Assembly: GCA_963757605.1 (NCBI GenBank)
Contig: CAVWSF010000004.1
Span: 1-64,000 of the forward strand
Length of the DNA stretch: 64,000 bases
From: JAICJC01 sp963757605
GTDB lineage: Bacteria > Actinomycetota > Thermoleophilia > Gaiellales > JAICJC01
Reading direction: 5' to 3'
Position 1 is the first letter of the stretch, and every line of letters begins with the position of its first letter. The notes under the pieces were generated by a model, which searched no databases, was not told the DNA's origin, and saw nothing but the letters and a program-made list of their open reading frames with translations. Below are positions 16,108-25,060 of this stretch, piece after piece. Made by a program: the position numbers and the translations under genes.

Positions 16108-17145
16108 GTGCTCGATGCGCCGGCCGCGGACGCGTTCGACCGGGTCGAGGACTTCCTGGCCCGAAACCGCGGTCTCCCGGCCGACCTCTACCTCGGCTAC
16201 GGCCTGGCCGGCGCCGGCCCGCCCGAGCCGTGCCCGCTCCCGGCCGCCGCCTGCCGGTTCGGTGAAAAATTGGGGTCTGACCCCGTTTTTCCACGCTACA
16301 CAGTGGGGGCTTGGGAGCGGACGTGGAAGCCCGCGCAGCACGAGGCGGCCATTGCGGAGGCGCGGGCGGCGATCGGCCGCGGCGACGTCTATCAGGTGAA
16401 CGTCGTCCAGCACCTGAAGGCGCCGTTTCGGGGCGACCCGGCCGGGGTCGAGCGGGCCCTCGCCCCGCTCGAGGCCGAGTTCGCGGCGGCGCTGCACGGC
16501 GACGGCTGGTCGATCGTCGCGGCGACGCCCGAGCTCTTCCTGCGCACGCGCGGCGACCGCGTCTGGACGATGCCGATCAAGGGCACGCGGCCGGCCGACT
16601 CGGCCGAGCCGATCGCCGCGAGCGGCAAGGACCGGGCCGAGCACGTGATGATCGTCGACCTCGAGCGGAACGACCTCGGCCGGGTGTGCGTACCGGGCTC
16701 GGTGCGGGTGAGCACCTTCCTCGAGGAGCGGCCGATGGCCGGCGTGCGCCACCTCGTCTCGACGGTCGAGGGCCGGCTGCGCCCCGGCGTCGGCCCGGCG
16801 GAGCTCCTGCGCGCGACGTTCCCCGGCGGGTCGGTGACCGGCGCGCCGAAGCTGGCCGCGATCGACCACATCGCCCGGCTCGAGCCGGTCGGCCGCGGCG
16901 CCTCGATGGGGGCGATCGGGCGCGTGCACCCGAACGGCGATCTCGACCTCGGCCTCACGATCCGCACGTTCGCGATCGCCGACGGCGAGATCCATCTGTG
17001 GGTCGGCGGCGGGATCGTGTGGGACTCCGACCCCGCCGAGGAGGTCGAGGAGTCGCTCGTGAAGGCCCGCCCGCTCCTGCGGCGGCTCTCAGCCGGCGCC
17101 GGCGATCCGAGCGACGGCGGCATGCGCATCGCGGCCCGGGCCTGA
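16108..17145 (+). CDS. pabB: Chorismate-binding enzyme, aminodeoxychorismate synthase component I-like
   Basis: 345 residues. QHEAAIAEARAAIGRGDVYQ, PELFLRTRGDRVWTMPIKGT, DLERNDLGRV, LLRATFPGGSVTGAPK and SMGAIGRVHPNGD make the chorismate-utilising catalytic domain of PabB/TrpE. Makes 4-amino-4-deoxychorismate for folate if PabB. It lacks much of the usual N-terminal domain; the first possible start is GTG 16108 because a TAG closes the frame at 16057. Residues around GEKLGSDPVF are encoded by an inserted palindrome at 16264-16292. Its end overlaps the convergent phosphotransferase by 57 bases. PabB is preferred over TrpE because of length and lack of trp neighbours. Confidence 0.8.
   Translation: MLDAPAADAFDRVEDFLARNRGLPADLYLGYGLAGAGPPEPCPLPAAACRFGEKLGSDPVFPRYTVGAWERTWKPAQHEAAIAEARAAIGRGDVYQVNVVQHLKAPFRGDPAGVERALAPLEAEFAAALHGDGWSIVAATPELFLRTRGDRVWTMPIKGTRPADSAEPIAASGKDRAEHVMIVDLERNDLGRVCVPGSVRVSTFLEERPMAGVRHLVSTVEGRLRPGVGPAELLRATFPGGSVTGAPKLAAIDHIARLEPVGRGASMGAIGRVHPNGDLDLGLTIRTFAIADGEIHLWVGGGIVWDSDPAEEVEESLVKARPLLRRLSAGAGDPSDGGMRIAARA
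16264..16292 (+). repeat. REP-like palindrome inside the pabB-like gene
   Basis: GGGGTCTGACCCC at 16272-16284 is flanked by GAAAAA on the left and TTTTTC on the right, giving an extended imperfect inverted repeat. It is AT-rich at its ends, unlike the surrounding gene, and is translated in frame. A diverged copy with the same core and GTT-TTTC side lies at 58153-58172. Confidence 0.6.
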
Positions 17146-18153
17146 CTCCCACCAGCGGGCGTGGCCGAGGACGAAGGTCTCCCATGCCCAGTCGGCCTTC
17201 TCGCGGTCGTGCTCGATCCCCCAGTAGTAGTCCAGGAACGAGATCCCGTACTCGAACTGGCACGCCTGCAGCACGTCGGCGAACGCGTCCCTCTCGGCCG
17301 GCACGAGCGGCGCGACGGCGTCGTAGGCGCCGACGAGCGCCGCGGCGTGCGCGAGGTCGAACGCCGCGTCGTCGCCCGCCGAGATCCGGTTCCAGAAGAA
17401 GCAGTTGCGCTCGACGGCGACAGCCAGGTCGAGGATCCGGGCGGCGTAGTCGGCCTGGTGGAAGTCGATGACGCCGCTCACGTGGTCGCCGGCGAAGAAG
17501 AGGTTGTTGGTCTGCCAGTCGCCGTGGAGCGGCGCCGCCGGAAGTCCGGGCGCGACCGGCCGCAGGCGCGTGAAGACGGCGTCGTAGGCGGCCGCGACCT
17601 GCTCCTCCCACGGCAGGCCCTCGAGATACTCGGCCACCGCCGGGCGAGCGGCGGCGAGCGATGCCACCGCCCGGATGGACGACGTCGTCACCGTCCCGAG
17701 CTGGACGACGAACCCGGCCTGCGGCTGCGGCGTGCGGTCGGGGAAGTCGGCGCCGGCCAGATGCAGCCGGGCCAGGGCGGTGCCGGCCGCCGCGGCGTGT
17801 GCCTCGCTCGCGAACGGGTCCCAGCTGTCGGCGGCCTCGTAGACGTCCTCTCCCGCCGCCGGCTCGTGCACCTCGTACCAGTGGCCGCCGTGCTCGACGA
17901 GGCCCAGCGCGCGCGCCGCCGGGACGCCGCGGTCGGCCAGGTGGTTGGCGAGCCGGTGCTGCCAGGCGAGCTGCTCGAGCCGGCGCCCCATCGGCGGCTG
18001 GCGCTTCAGGTAGACGTCGCCGCGGTGGGTGCGGCAGCGCGCAACCGCGAAGAGCCACCGCCGGTGGCGGGCGACCGCGGCCGCGCCGGCGCCGAGCACG
18101 GCCTCCACCTCGGCATCCGAGATCGGATCCCAGTAGCGGTCGGAAAGGCCCAT
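17089..18153 (-). CDS. Phosphotransferase family protein (APH/choline kinase fold)
   Basis: 354 residues from ATG 18153. The kinase-like catalytic loop PLHGDWQTNNLFF and the metal-binding VSGVIDFHQADYAARILDLA are those of aminoglycoside phosphotransferase/homoserine kinase II-type enzymes; the N-lobe has VYLKRQPPMGRRLEQLAWQH with the ATP-binding Lys. Substrate unknown. A TATCTT -10-like box is seven bases before ATG. Divergent from the rhodanese gene 18 bases away and convergent with pabB. Confidence 0.8.
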   Translation of the reverse strand: MGLSDRYWDPISDAEVEAVLGAGAAAVARHRRWLFAVARCRTHRGDVYLKRQPPMGRRLEQLAWQHRLANHLADRGVPAARALGLVEHGGHWYEVHEPAAGEDVYEAADSWDPFASEAHAAAAGTALARLHLAGADFPDRTPQPQAGFVVQLGTVTTSSIRAVASLAAARPAVAEYLEGLPWEEQVAAAYDAVFTRLRPVAPGLPAAPLHGDWQTNNLFFAGDHVSGVIDFHQADYAARILDLAVAVERNCFFWNRISAGDDAAFDLAHAAALVGAYDAVAPLVPAERDAFADVLQACQFEYGISFLDYYWGIEHDREKADWAWETFVLGHARWWESGPGRDAHAAVARIAGAG

Positions 18154-18171
18154 GCCTGCCAAGATACCGGT

Positions 18172-19020
18172 GTGCCGACCGACATCCTCGTGTCCGCCGC
18201 CTGGGTCCGTGAGCGGCTCGGCGAGATCCGCCTGCTCGACGTGCGCGGCCGCGTCGTCGACGGCGAGCCGCGCTACCGGGCCGACCCCACCTGCTATCGC
18301 GAGGCCCACATCCCCGGCGCCGTCTTCGTCGACTGGCGGTCGGACTTCACCGACCGGGCCGACCCGGTGCCCATCCAGCTCGCGCCTCCGAAGGAGTTCG
18401 CCGCGGACGCCACCCGGCTTGGGATCGGGAACGAGAGCGTCGTCGTCGCCTACGACCGCTACCGCAACGTCCTCGCCGGCCGGGTCGTCTGGGCGCTTCG
18501 GGCCTACGACCACCGCGCGGCCCACGTGCTCGACGGCGGCCTGGACGCGTGGCTCGCCGCGGAAGGGCCCGTGCGAAGCGGCGACGAGCACGCGGTGCCG
18601 GCATCCCCCGCCTACCGCACCGGCCCCCGCGACGACTCGCTGTGGGACATCGACCGCATGCGGGCGACGCTCGACGGCGGCGTGCTCGTGATCGACGCCC
18701 GCGCGCACGACGAGTACGCCGGCATCGAGACGCACGCCCGCCGGGCGGGGCACATCCCCGGCGCGGTGAACGTGCCCTACCGCAGCCTCCTTCGCGACGA
18801 CGGGCCCTTCCTGCCGGCGGACGAGCTGCGGCGGGCGTTCGCCGACGCCGGTGTCGACGTCACCGCCATCGACCGGCCGGTGGTGACCTACTGCAACGGC
18901 GGCGTCTCCGCGACCGCCGTCGCCAACGCGCTCGAGGTGGCAGGCGGCCCGCGGCCGGCCGTGTACGACGGCTCGTGGAACGAGTGGGGCAACCGCTCGG
19001 ATACTCCGATCGAGAATTAG
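18172..19020 (+). CDS. Sulfurtransferase with two rhodanese domains
   Basis: 282 residues from GTG 18172. The N-terminal rhodanese domain (EIRLLDVRGRVVDGEPRYRA, IPGAVFVDW) has DRYRN where the active-site loop would be and no Cys, so it is inactive. The C-terminal domain (HIPGAVNVPYRSLL) carries the active loop YCNGGVSA with catalytic Cys241. Thiosulfate or 3-mercaptopyruvate sulfurtransferase; which donor cannot be told. Followed after three bases by the AEC transporter gene. Confidence 0.9.
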   Translation: MPTDILVSAAWVRERLGEIRLLDVRGRVVDGEPRYRADPTCYREAHIPGAVFVDWRSDFTDRADPVPIQLAPPKEFAADATRLGIGNESVVVAYDRYRNVLAGRVVWALRAYDHRAAHVLDGGLDAWLAAEGPVRSGDEHAVPASPAYRTGPRDDSLWDIDRMRATLDGGVLVIDARAHDEYAGIETHARRAGHIPGAVNVPYRSLLRDDGPFLPADELRRAFADAGVDVTAIDRPVVTYCNGGVSATAVANALEVAGGPRPAVYDGSWNEWGNRSDTPIEN

Positions 19021-19023
19021 CCA

Positions 19024-19905
19024 GTGGCGCTGGCACTTCTGATCGCGGGCATGGTGCTCGCGGCCGCAGGCTACGCGTCGGCCCGCCGGATCGACCCGGA
19101 CCGGTGGACGGCAAAGGCCCTGCGGACGCTCTTCTGGCTCGGCGCTCCCGCCTCGGGTGTGGTCGCAACCCGCACGGACGTCCACGCCGGGCTCGTGATC
19201 GGGCTCGCCGCCGCGTGGCTCGTGCTCGGGCTGTCGGCGGCGGCGGTGCTCCGCGTGACGCACGGACGCCCGGCCGGCGAGCGGGCCGAGCTCCTGCTCA
19301 CCGTCTGCTGGCCCAACGCGGCCTGGCTCGGCTTCCCGGTGTGCGTCGTCGTCTTCGGCTGGGGCGCGCTGCCGCTCGCCGTGGCCTTCAGCCAGCTCTG
19401 CACCGGGCCGTTCACGCTCGTCGTCCTCCCCGGCCTCGTTGCGGCACTCGTCCACGAGCGGGCCGACTGGCTCGGACGGGCATGGGCGTTTGCCCGAAAC
19501 CCGTATCTGATCTGCGTCTCGACGGGCTACGCCCTGGACGCGCTCGGCGTGGCGCCGCCCGCCCCGGTCACCTCGGTCGGGCGCACCGTGCTGCTCGCGA
19601 GCACGCTCCCGGCGTTCGCCGCCGTGGGCGCGGTGTTGGCGGGTCACCGCCTGCGGGTGGACGTCTCGACGCTCAGGCTCGTTACCGCCCGCCTGGCAGT
19701 CGCGTCGGTGCCGCTCCTGGCCCTGCGCGCGCTCCTTCCGATCCCGGGCCCGTTCGTCGTCTCGGCGGGCATGGCGGTGGGGATGGGGAGCTTCGGCGTG
19801 GCGGCCGTCTACGGCGTCCCGACGCGGCGGCTCGCGCCGGCTCTGGCCCTGTCAACGGCGCTCGTCCTGGCGGCCGCCGCAGGGGTCGCAATGGCCCGCA
19901 ATTGA
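19024..19905 (+). CDS. AEC-family (auxin efflux carrier-like) permease
   Basis: 293 residues, about ten hydrophobic helices, GTG start three bases after the rhodanese. LLTVCWPNAAWLGFPVCVVV resembles the conserved Asn-containing N-terminal repeat of AEC carriers (usually N-x2-FxGxP), and ALPAFAAVGAVL-like sequence recurs in the second half. Family members export auxin in plants and carry dicarboxylates or amino acids in bacteria; the substrate here is unknown. Confidence 0.7.
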   Translation: MALALLIAGMVLAAAGYASARRIDPDRWTAKALRTLFWLGAPASGVVATRTDVHAGLVIGLAAAWLVLGLSAAAVLRVTHGRPAGERAELLLTVCWPNAAWLGFPVCVVVFGWGALPLAVAFSQLCTGPFTLVVLPGLVAALVHERADWLGRAWAFARNPYLICVSTGYALDALGVAPPAPVTSVGRTVLLASTLPAFAAVGAVLAGHRLRVDVSTLRLVTARLAVASVPLLALRALLPIPGPFVVSAGMAVGMGSFGVAAVYGVPTRRLAPALALSTALVLAAAAGVAMARN

Positions 19906-19965
19906 GGGTTTCTGCGGTGTACGGGAGCACGCGGGAAGCCCGGCGCGAGTGTCAACTCCGTCCAC

Positions 19966-19994
19966 TTGTGCCGGCTCCGCGCCCGGCGTAGCCT
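19966..19994 (+). promoter_or_regulatory. Candidate promoter of the glutamine-synthetase-like operon
   Basis: TTGTGC at 19966-19971 and TAGCCT at 19989-19994 are 17 bases apart, about 54 bases before the GTG start at 20048. It is the best sigma-70-type pair in the gap; no inverted repeat or operator is obvious. Confidence 0.3.
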
Positions 19995-20047
19995 TCCCCC
20001 GGGCCGAAGCGCGGGGTGCCCGCGAGACCTACAAGGAGGGTGTTGGA

Positions 20048-21445
20048 GTGGCGACCGATCTCGAGCAGTTCGTCGACGCGGACGGGCGCGCGGAGCGCGT
20101 GGCCGAGGTCCGCCGACAAATCGACGCGGCGGGGATCACCTACATCTACTACCAGTTCATCTCCGTCACCGGCCGGATCATGGGGAAAGGCGTGCCCGCG
20201 CCCCACTGGGAGTCGATGGCGAAGAAGGGCTTCCAGCTCGTCTACGGCTCGACCGCCAACCTCTTCGTCGATCGCCACGGCGAGTACATCGGCTACGGGC
20301 CGGAGGCCTGGGAGCTGGTGGGCATCCCCGAGCCCGAGACGTTTATGCCGCTTCCGTGGGACCCGAAGGTCGCGCGCGTGTGGTGCACCTGCTTCCGCGG
20401 CCGCGAGGATCAGGAGGACGGCGGCTCGTTCCTCACCTCGGACTGCCGCGGCAACCTGAAGCGCATCCAGGACGACTTCGAGGCGCGGACTGGGATGCAC
20501 CTCAGGGCCGGCATGGAGCCCGAGATGATGTGGCTCAAGATGAAGCCGGACGGAACGCCCGACGTCGAGGGCGTCACCAAGCCCTACTGCTACCACATCG
20601 ACCAGTTCTCCGAGCTCCAGCCGATCATCCACAAGGTCATCGAGTACGGCCAGAAGATGGACCTGGACATGATCCAGGGCGACCACGAGGACGCCCCCGG
20701 CCAGATCGAGCTCAACTTCAACTTCGACCGGGCCGAGCACACCGCCGACCGGCTCTCGACCTTCCGCCAGATCTGCAAGCAGGTCGGCCGCGAGCTCGAC
20801 GTCTTCCCGTGCTTCATGCCGAAGCCGTTCATGGGCGTGTCGGCCAACGGCTGCCACACGAACATCTCAATCTGGGCGGGCGACGAGAACCGGTTCATGC
20901 CCGAGGGCGACGACCAGCGCCTGCCCAGCAAGCTCGGCCTCCAGGCGATCGGCGGCATCCTCGAGCACCTGAGCGCGCTGACCGCGGTCACGGCCTCGAC
21001 GGTGAACTCCTACCGGCGCCTCTGGGACACGGGCTTCTGGGCGCCGGTCTTCGCGGACTGGGGCTTCCAGAACCGCACCACCGCGCTGCGTGTCTCGGCG
21101 CCGGGCCGGTTCGAGTACCGCTCGGTCGACTCCGCCGTGAACCCGTACCTCTGCCTCGGCGCGCTCATCAAGGCAATGGATGACGGCATCTCGCGGGAGG
21201 TCGACCCGGGCACGCCGGAGGAGCGCAACATCTACGAGGCGATGGCCGGCGGCAAGGAGGTCAAGAAGATCCCGATGACCTTCGGCGACGCGCTCGACGC
21301 CCTCGACGAGGACGAGGTGATCAAATCGGCCCTGCCAGGCGACATGTGGCGCGTGTTCCGCCACTACAAGCGCGACGAGTGGGAGCGCTACTGCGCCGAG
21401 GTCACCGATTGGGACGTGAAGGAATACCTGGACGTGCTGCCCTAG
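20048..21445 (+). CDS. Glutamine synthetase family protein (gamma-glutamyl-amide ligase, substrate unknown)
   Basis: 465 residues, GTG start behind AAGGAGGG. The GS catalytic core is intact: the metal-binding GMEPEM strand, GDHEDAPGQIELNF, FMPKPFMGVSANGCHTNISI and the NRTTALRVSAPGRFEYRS region with substrate Arg and Glu. It differs from the GmaS-type paralog at 44152 and from housekeeping GlnA, so the amine joined to glutamate may not be ammonia. It heads an operon with three glutamate-synthase-like subunits (starts 21467, 22390, 23181), the same arrangement as the methylamine locus, which suggests another amine substrate. Confidence 0.85.
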   Translation: MATDLEQFVDADGRAERVAEVRRQIDAAGITYIYYQFISVTGRIMGKGVPAPHWESMAKKGFQLVYGSTANLFVDRHGEYIGYGPEAWELVGIPEPETFMPLPWDPKVARVWCTCFRGREDQEDGGSFLTSDCRGNLKRIQDDFEARTGMHLRAGMEPEMMWLKMKPDGTPDVEGVTKPYCYHIDQFSELQPIIHKVIEYGQKMDLDMIQGDHEDAPGQIELNFNFDRAEHTADRLSTFRQICKQVGRELDVFPCFMPKPFMGVSANGCHTNISIWAGDENRFMPEGDDQRLPSKLGLQAIGGILEHLSALTAVTASTVNSYRRLWDTGFWAPVFADWGFQNRTTALRVSAPGRFEYRSVDSAVNPYLCLGALIKAMDDGISREVDPGTPEERNIYEAMAGGKEVKKIPMTFGDALDALDEDEVIKSALPGDMWRVFRHYKRDEWERYCAEVTDWDVKEYLDVLP

Positions 21446-21466
21446 CGGCGGCGAGGAGGTCGCCGC

Positions 21467-22402
21467 ATGTGCGGAATCGCAGGAATCATCTACCGGAACG
21501 GCAACGGCGGGCATCCGCTGGGAGCCGACATGACGCGGATGCTCCAGTCCATGAAGCACCGCGGGCCCGACTCGACCGGCTACGCCCTCTACGGGCCCGC
21601 CTCGGACCTCGTGCTCGTGCGCTTCACGCTGGCCGACGCCAACGACCCGCGTGACTTCGACTTCACGGAGCGCCTCGAGCGGCACCGGGCCGAGGTCGAG
21701 GGGCGCATGCGGGAGCTGGGCGCCCAGATCATGAACATCGAGTTCGACACCGAGTACGCCTTCCGGGCGGCGCTGCGCTACGACGGCGACCTGAAGCGGC
21801 TCGCGGACTACCTCGAGGACGTGCCCAACTGCGAGGTGCTCTCGCTCGGGAAGTCGCTCGAGATCGTGAAGGACCTGGGCGACGCCGAGAGCGTTTCCGA
21901 CCAGTACGGGCTCGGGAAGTTCGAGGGCACGCACGCCATCGGCCACGTCCGCATGGCGACCGAGTCGGACGTCGACATCTCGGGCGCCCACCCGTACTGG
22001 GCCTACCCGTTCGCCGACGTCGCGGTCGTTCACAACGGCCAGCTCACGAACTACTTCCAGTGGCGGCGCCGGCTCGAGCGCTCCGGGCACCGGTTCCAGT
22101 CGGAGTGCGACTCCGAGATCATCGCGGTCTACCTGGCCGAGAAGATGAGCGAGGGGCTCTCGCTCGAGGAGTCGATGAACGCCAGCCTCGACGACCTGGA
22201 CGGCGTCTTCACCTACATCTGCGTGACCGGCGACGCGCTCGGCGTCGCCAAGGACGAGATGGCGGCCAAGCCGCTCGTCCTCTACGAGGGCGACGACATG
22301 GTCGCGCTGGCCTCCGAGGAGATCGCGATCCGGGCAGTGATCGACCACGAGATCGAGACCTACGACCCGTATGAGCGGGAGGTGCTGGTATGGACGCGCT
22401 AG
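21467..22402 (+). CDS. Class II glutamine amidotransferase-like subunit (GlxB/MgsA family)
   Basis: 311 residues starting MCGIAGII, so Cys2 becomes the N-terminal nucleophile of an Ntn hydrolase. MKHRGPDSTGYALYG, IGHVRMATESDVDISGAHPY and VVHNGQLTNYFQWRRRLE are the amidotransferase core of glutamate synthase. Family relatives (GlxB, MgsA) form a three-part glutamate-synthase-like enzyme with the next two gene products. Overlaps the following gene by 13 bases. Paralog of the protein starting at 46909. Confidence 0.88.
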   Translation: MCGIAGIIYRNGNGGHPLGADMTRMLQSMKHRGPDSTGYALYGPASDLVLVRFTLADANDPRDFDFTERLERHRAEVEGRMRELGAQIMNIEFDTEYAFRAALRYDGDLKRLADYLEDVPNCEVLSLGKSLEIVKDLGDAESVSDQYGLGKFEGTHAIGHVRMATESDVDISGAHPYWAYPFADVAVVHNGQLTNYFQWRRRLERSGHRFQSECDSEIIAVYLAEKMSEGLSLEESMNASLDDLDGVFTYICVTGDALGVAKDEMAAKPLVLYEGDDMVALASEEIAIRAVIDHEIETYDPYEREVLVWTR

Positions 22403-23181
22403 TCGGCGAACGCCGGATCTCCTACGACGCACGCGGCCTGGCCGAGCCGACCGCGGAGGTCCCGAACGTCGCGATGGTCGACGGCACGGCCGCCGTCTTC
22501 GACGCGGCCCCCCTCACGACCCGGCAGATCAACCTGGAACTGCGCTCCCTCGTGTACGAGCGCGGCGTCACCGACGTCACGATCAAGAACCCCGGCTCCA
22601 AGCACTCGCTCGGCGTCGGCATCCTGACGCGCTGCCGGATCACGTTCGAGGGCAGCCTCGGCTACTTCGGCTGCGGCCTGATCGACGGGCCGGAGGTGCA
22701 CATCACCGGCCGGGTCGGCTGGTCGGCCTGCGAGAACATGATGTCGGGCGTCGTCGTGATCGAGGGCAACGCCGGCTCGCTCACCGGCGCGGCGCTGCGC
22801 GGCGGCGACCTCGTCGTGAAGGGCCGGGTCGGCGCCCGAAGCGGCATCGACCAGAAGGGCGGGACGATCCTCACGCTGGGCTCGGCCGGCTCGATGACGG
22901 GCTTCATGATGCAGCGCGGCCGCCAGATCATCTGCGAGGACGCCGGCCCCGGCCTGGGCGACTCGATGTACGACGGGATCATCTACGTCGGCGGCAAGGT
23001 GAAGGCGCTCGGCATCGACTGCGTGCCGGGCGAGTGGACCGAGGCCGACACGGAGTTCATCGAGCGCAAGTTCTCGATCTACGGGCTCGGCTCGCCGCCG
23101 GAATTCCAGAAGTTCGTGTGCGGGAAGAAGCTCTACAACTACGACAACCTCGAACCCTCAGAGCGGAAGCTGGTGCTGTAG
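22390..23181 (+). CDS. Glutamate synthase alpha C-terminal (GXGXG) domain subunit (GlxC/MgsB family)
   Basis: 263 residues. The middle and C-terminal parts are a beta-helix with repeated Gly-x-Gly turns (GRVGWSACENMMSG, GNAGSLTGAALRGGDLVVKG, GSAGSMTGFMMQRG) as in the GXGXG domain of glutamate synthase. Structural subunit between the amidotransferase and the FMN subunit. Its last base overlaps the GTG of the next gene. Residues 1-60 are less conserved than in the 47796 paralog. Confidence 0.87.
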   Translation: MDALVGERRISYDARGLAEPTAEVPNVAMVDGTAAVFDAAPLTTRQINLELRSLVYERGVTDVTIKNPGSKHSLGVGILTRCRITFEGSLGYFGCGLIDGPEVHITGRVGWSACENMMSGVVVIEGNAGSLTGAALRGGDLVVKGRVGARSGIDQKGGTILTLGSAGSMTGFMMQRGRQIICEDAGPGLGDSMYDGIIYVGGKVKALGIDCVPGEWTEADTEFIERKFSIYGLGSPPEFQKFVCGKKLYNYDNLEPSERKLVL

Positions 23182-24617
23182 TGGCGACCGACAAGACATC
23201 CTCAAAGCGAAACGTCCTCGGGCGAAGCGGCATCTTCACCCAGGAGGTCATCGACGACATTCACGTGAAGTCCGAGCTCGGGCGCTACCGCATGCGCGGC
23301 TTCTCGATGTTCAAGCCGATCCCGCACTGGGACGAGCTCATGTTCATGCCCGGCACGCTCACCCGGTTCGTGATCGAGGGCTACCGCGAGAAGTGCGAGA
23401 CGAAGACGGTGCTCGGCGCGCGGTTCGCCAAGAAGCCGATCGAGCTCGACATCCCGGTCTACATCACCGGCATGAGCTTCGGTGCGCTCTCGCTCGAGGC
23501 CAAGATGGCGCTCGCCAAGGGTGCCTCGATGGCCGGCTCGGCGACCTGCTCCGGCGAGGGCGGGATGATCCCGCCGGAGCGAGACCTCTCCACCAAGTGG
23601 TACTACCAGTGCATCCAGAGCCGGTACGGGTTCAACCCGCACCACCTGATGCTGGCCGACGCGTGCGAGTTCTTCATCGGCCAGGGCTGCAAGGTCGGCC
23701 TGGGCGGCCACCTCATGGGCCAGAAGGTGACCGAGCAGGTGGCCGAGATGCGCTCGCTGCCGGCGGGGATCGACCAGCGCTCGCCCGCCCGGCATCCCGA
23801 CTGGCTCGGGCCGGACGACCTCTCGCTCAAGGTGCAGGAGGTCCGCGAGGCCACCGACTACCAGATCCCGATCCAGCTCAAGCTGGGCGCGGCCCGCGTC
23901 TACGACGACGTGCGCATGGCGGCCAAGTGCGGCCCGGACATCATCTACCTGGACGGCGCCGAGGGCGGCACGGGCGCCGGCCCGCACATCGCCACCGAGG
24001 AGACCGGGATCCCGCTCATGGCCGCGATCCCCGAAGCGCGGCGCGCGCTCGAGGACGTCGGCCTGGCCGACGAGATCGACCTGGTCGTCGCCGGCGGCAT
24101 CCGAAACGGCGGCGACATCGCGAAGGCGCTCGCGCTCGGCGCGAAGGCCGTCGCGATCGGGCACTCGGCCCTCATGGCGCTCAACTGCAACAAGGAGATC
24201 CCCGGCGTCACCGACTACGAGGGCACGATCGGCGTGCCGGCCGGCCAGTGCTACCACTGCCACACCGGCCGCTGCCCGGTCGGGATCACGACGCAGGACC
24301 CGGAGCTGCGGAAGCGCCTCATCGTCGACGAGGCCGCCGAGCGGGTCTACAACTTCCTGCACACCCTGACGCTCGAGGTGCAGATGCTGGCCCGGGCGTG
24401 CGGCAAGACGAACATCCACAGCCTCGAGCCCGAGGACCTCTGCGCCCTCACCGTCGAGGCCGCCGCGATGGCGAAGGTGCCGCTGGCCGGCACCGACTAC
24501 ATCCCGGGTGTCACCGAGCGCGAGACGCTCGCCGAGATCCGCCGCCTTCTCGAGAAGAAGCACGAGGAGGAGGCCATCACCCACGTCGGACAGCCGCTCG
24601 AGGCGGCCGGGGAGTAG
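23181..24617 (+). CDS. FMN-binding glutamate synthase domain subunit (GlxD/MgsC family)
   Basis: 478 residues from GTG 23181. The TIM-barrel FMN domain is clear: YITGMSFGALSLEAKMALAK, SATCSGEGGMIPPER, YLDGAEGGTGAGP and LVVAGGIRNGGDIAKALALG. A Cys cluster CYHCHTGRCPVG binds an Fe-S centre. In MgsC this subunit makes N-methylglutamate from a methylamine donor and 2-oxoglutarate; here the amine is unknown. Paralog of the 48497 product. Confidence 0.9.
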   Translation: MATDKTSSKRNVLGRSGIFTQEVIDDIHVKSELGRYRMRGFSMFKPIPHWDELMFMPGTLTRFVIEGYREKCETKTVLGARFAKKPIELDIPVYITGMSFGALSLEAKMALAKGASMAGSATCSGEGGMIPPERDLSTKWYYQCIQSRYGFNPHHLMLADACEFFIGQGCKVGLGGHLMGQKVTEQVAEMRSLPAGIDQRSPARHPDWLGPDDLSLKVQEVREATDYQIPIQLKLGAARVYDDVRMAAKCGPDIIYLDGAEGGTGAGPHIATEETGIPLMAAIPEARRALEDVGLADEIDLVVAGGIRNGGDIAKALALGAKAVAIGHSALMALNCNKEIPGVTDYEGTIGVPAGQCYHCHTGRCPVGITTQDPELRKRLIVDEAAERVYNFLHTLTLEVQMLARACGKTNIHSLEPEDLCALTVEAAAMAKVPLAGTDYIPGVTERETLAEIRRLLEKKHEEEAITHVGQPLEAAGE

Positions 24618-24625
24618 GAGACGGC

Positions 24626-25050
24626 ATGGCAGAACAGGAACGCCACATCGCGATCGACGCCGAGACGCTCGCCGGCCATCGCTTCCCGTACCAGGAGGAC
24701 GTCTCGCTCGTCGAGGACGTCGACCTCATGGCGGCGACGCCCGGCAAGGACATCAACTGGCTCGAGGACGTCGAGCTCCTCGAGGAGGAGGGCGTCCCGG
24801 CGGTCTTCGACCGCTACTCGAACTCGTTCCTTCGGATCTACTTCCCGATCCCCGAGGGCCGCGAGAACGAGATCGCTCGCAAGGTGCTGATCACGCACCT
24901 CCAGTCCGGCAACTCGTACGGCATCCAGCTGAAGCGAAGCACTGCAAGTTCCCGCAGCCGGAGCTGGGGCCGTGGGTGGCCGGGTCAGCGACCGTCGGCA
25001 CCGACTGGAAGCCGCCGGTGCTGGAGGGCTGGGAGCCGCCGGCTCACTAG
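24626..25050 (+). pseudogene. Unknown protein downstream of the GlxD-like gene, one frameshift
   Basis: ATG 24626 opens a frame (RFPYQEDVSLVEDVDLMAAT, GKDINWLEDVELLEEEG, NSFLRIYFPIPEGRENEIA) that breaks near 24940. Family-like sequence continues in another frame (HCKFPQPELGPWVAG to VLEGWEPPAH) to TAG 25048-25050. One G lost from a GG pair explains it; restored length about 142 residues. I do not recognise a family. Eight bases separate it from the FMN subunit, so it probably belongs to the same enzyme or pathway. It has no counterpart in the 44-57 kb locus. Confidence 0.6.
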
Positions 25051-25060
25051 GCGTTCGGCG

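Noticed and set aside
17089..19647. The phosphotransferase frame extended to 852 residues
   Set aside because: The extra N-terminal 500 residues are antisense to the rhodanese and AEC genes and resemble no protein; ATG 18153 gives a full-length kinase.
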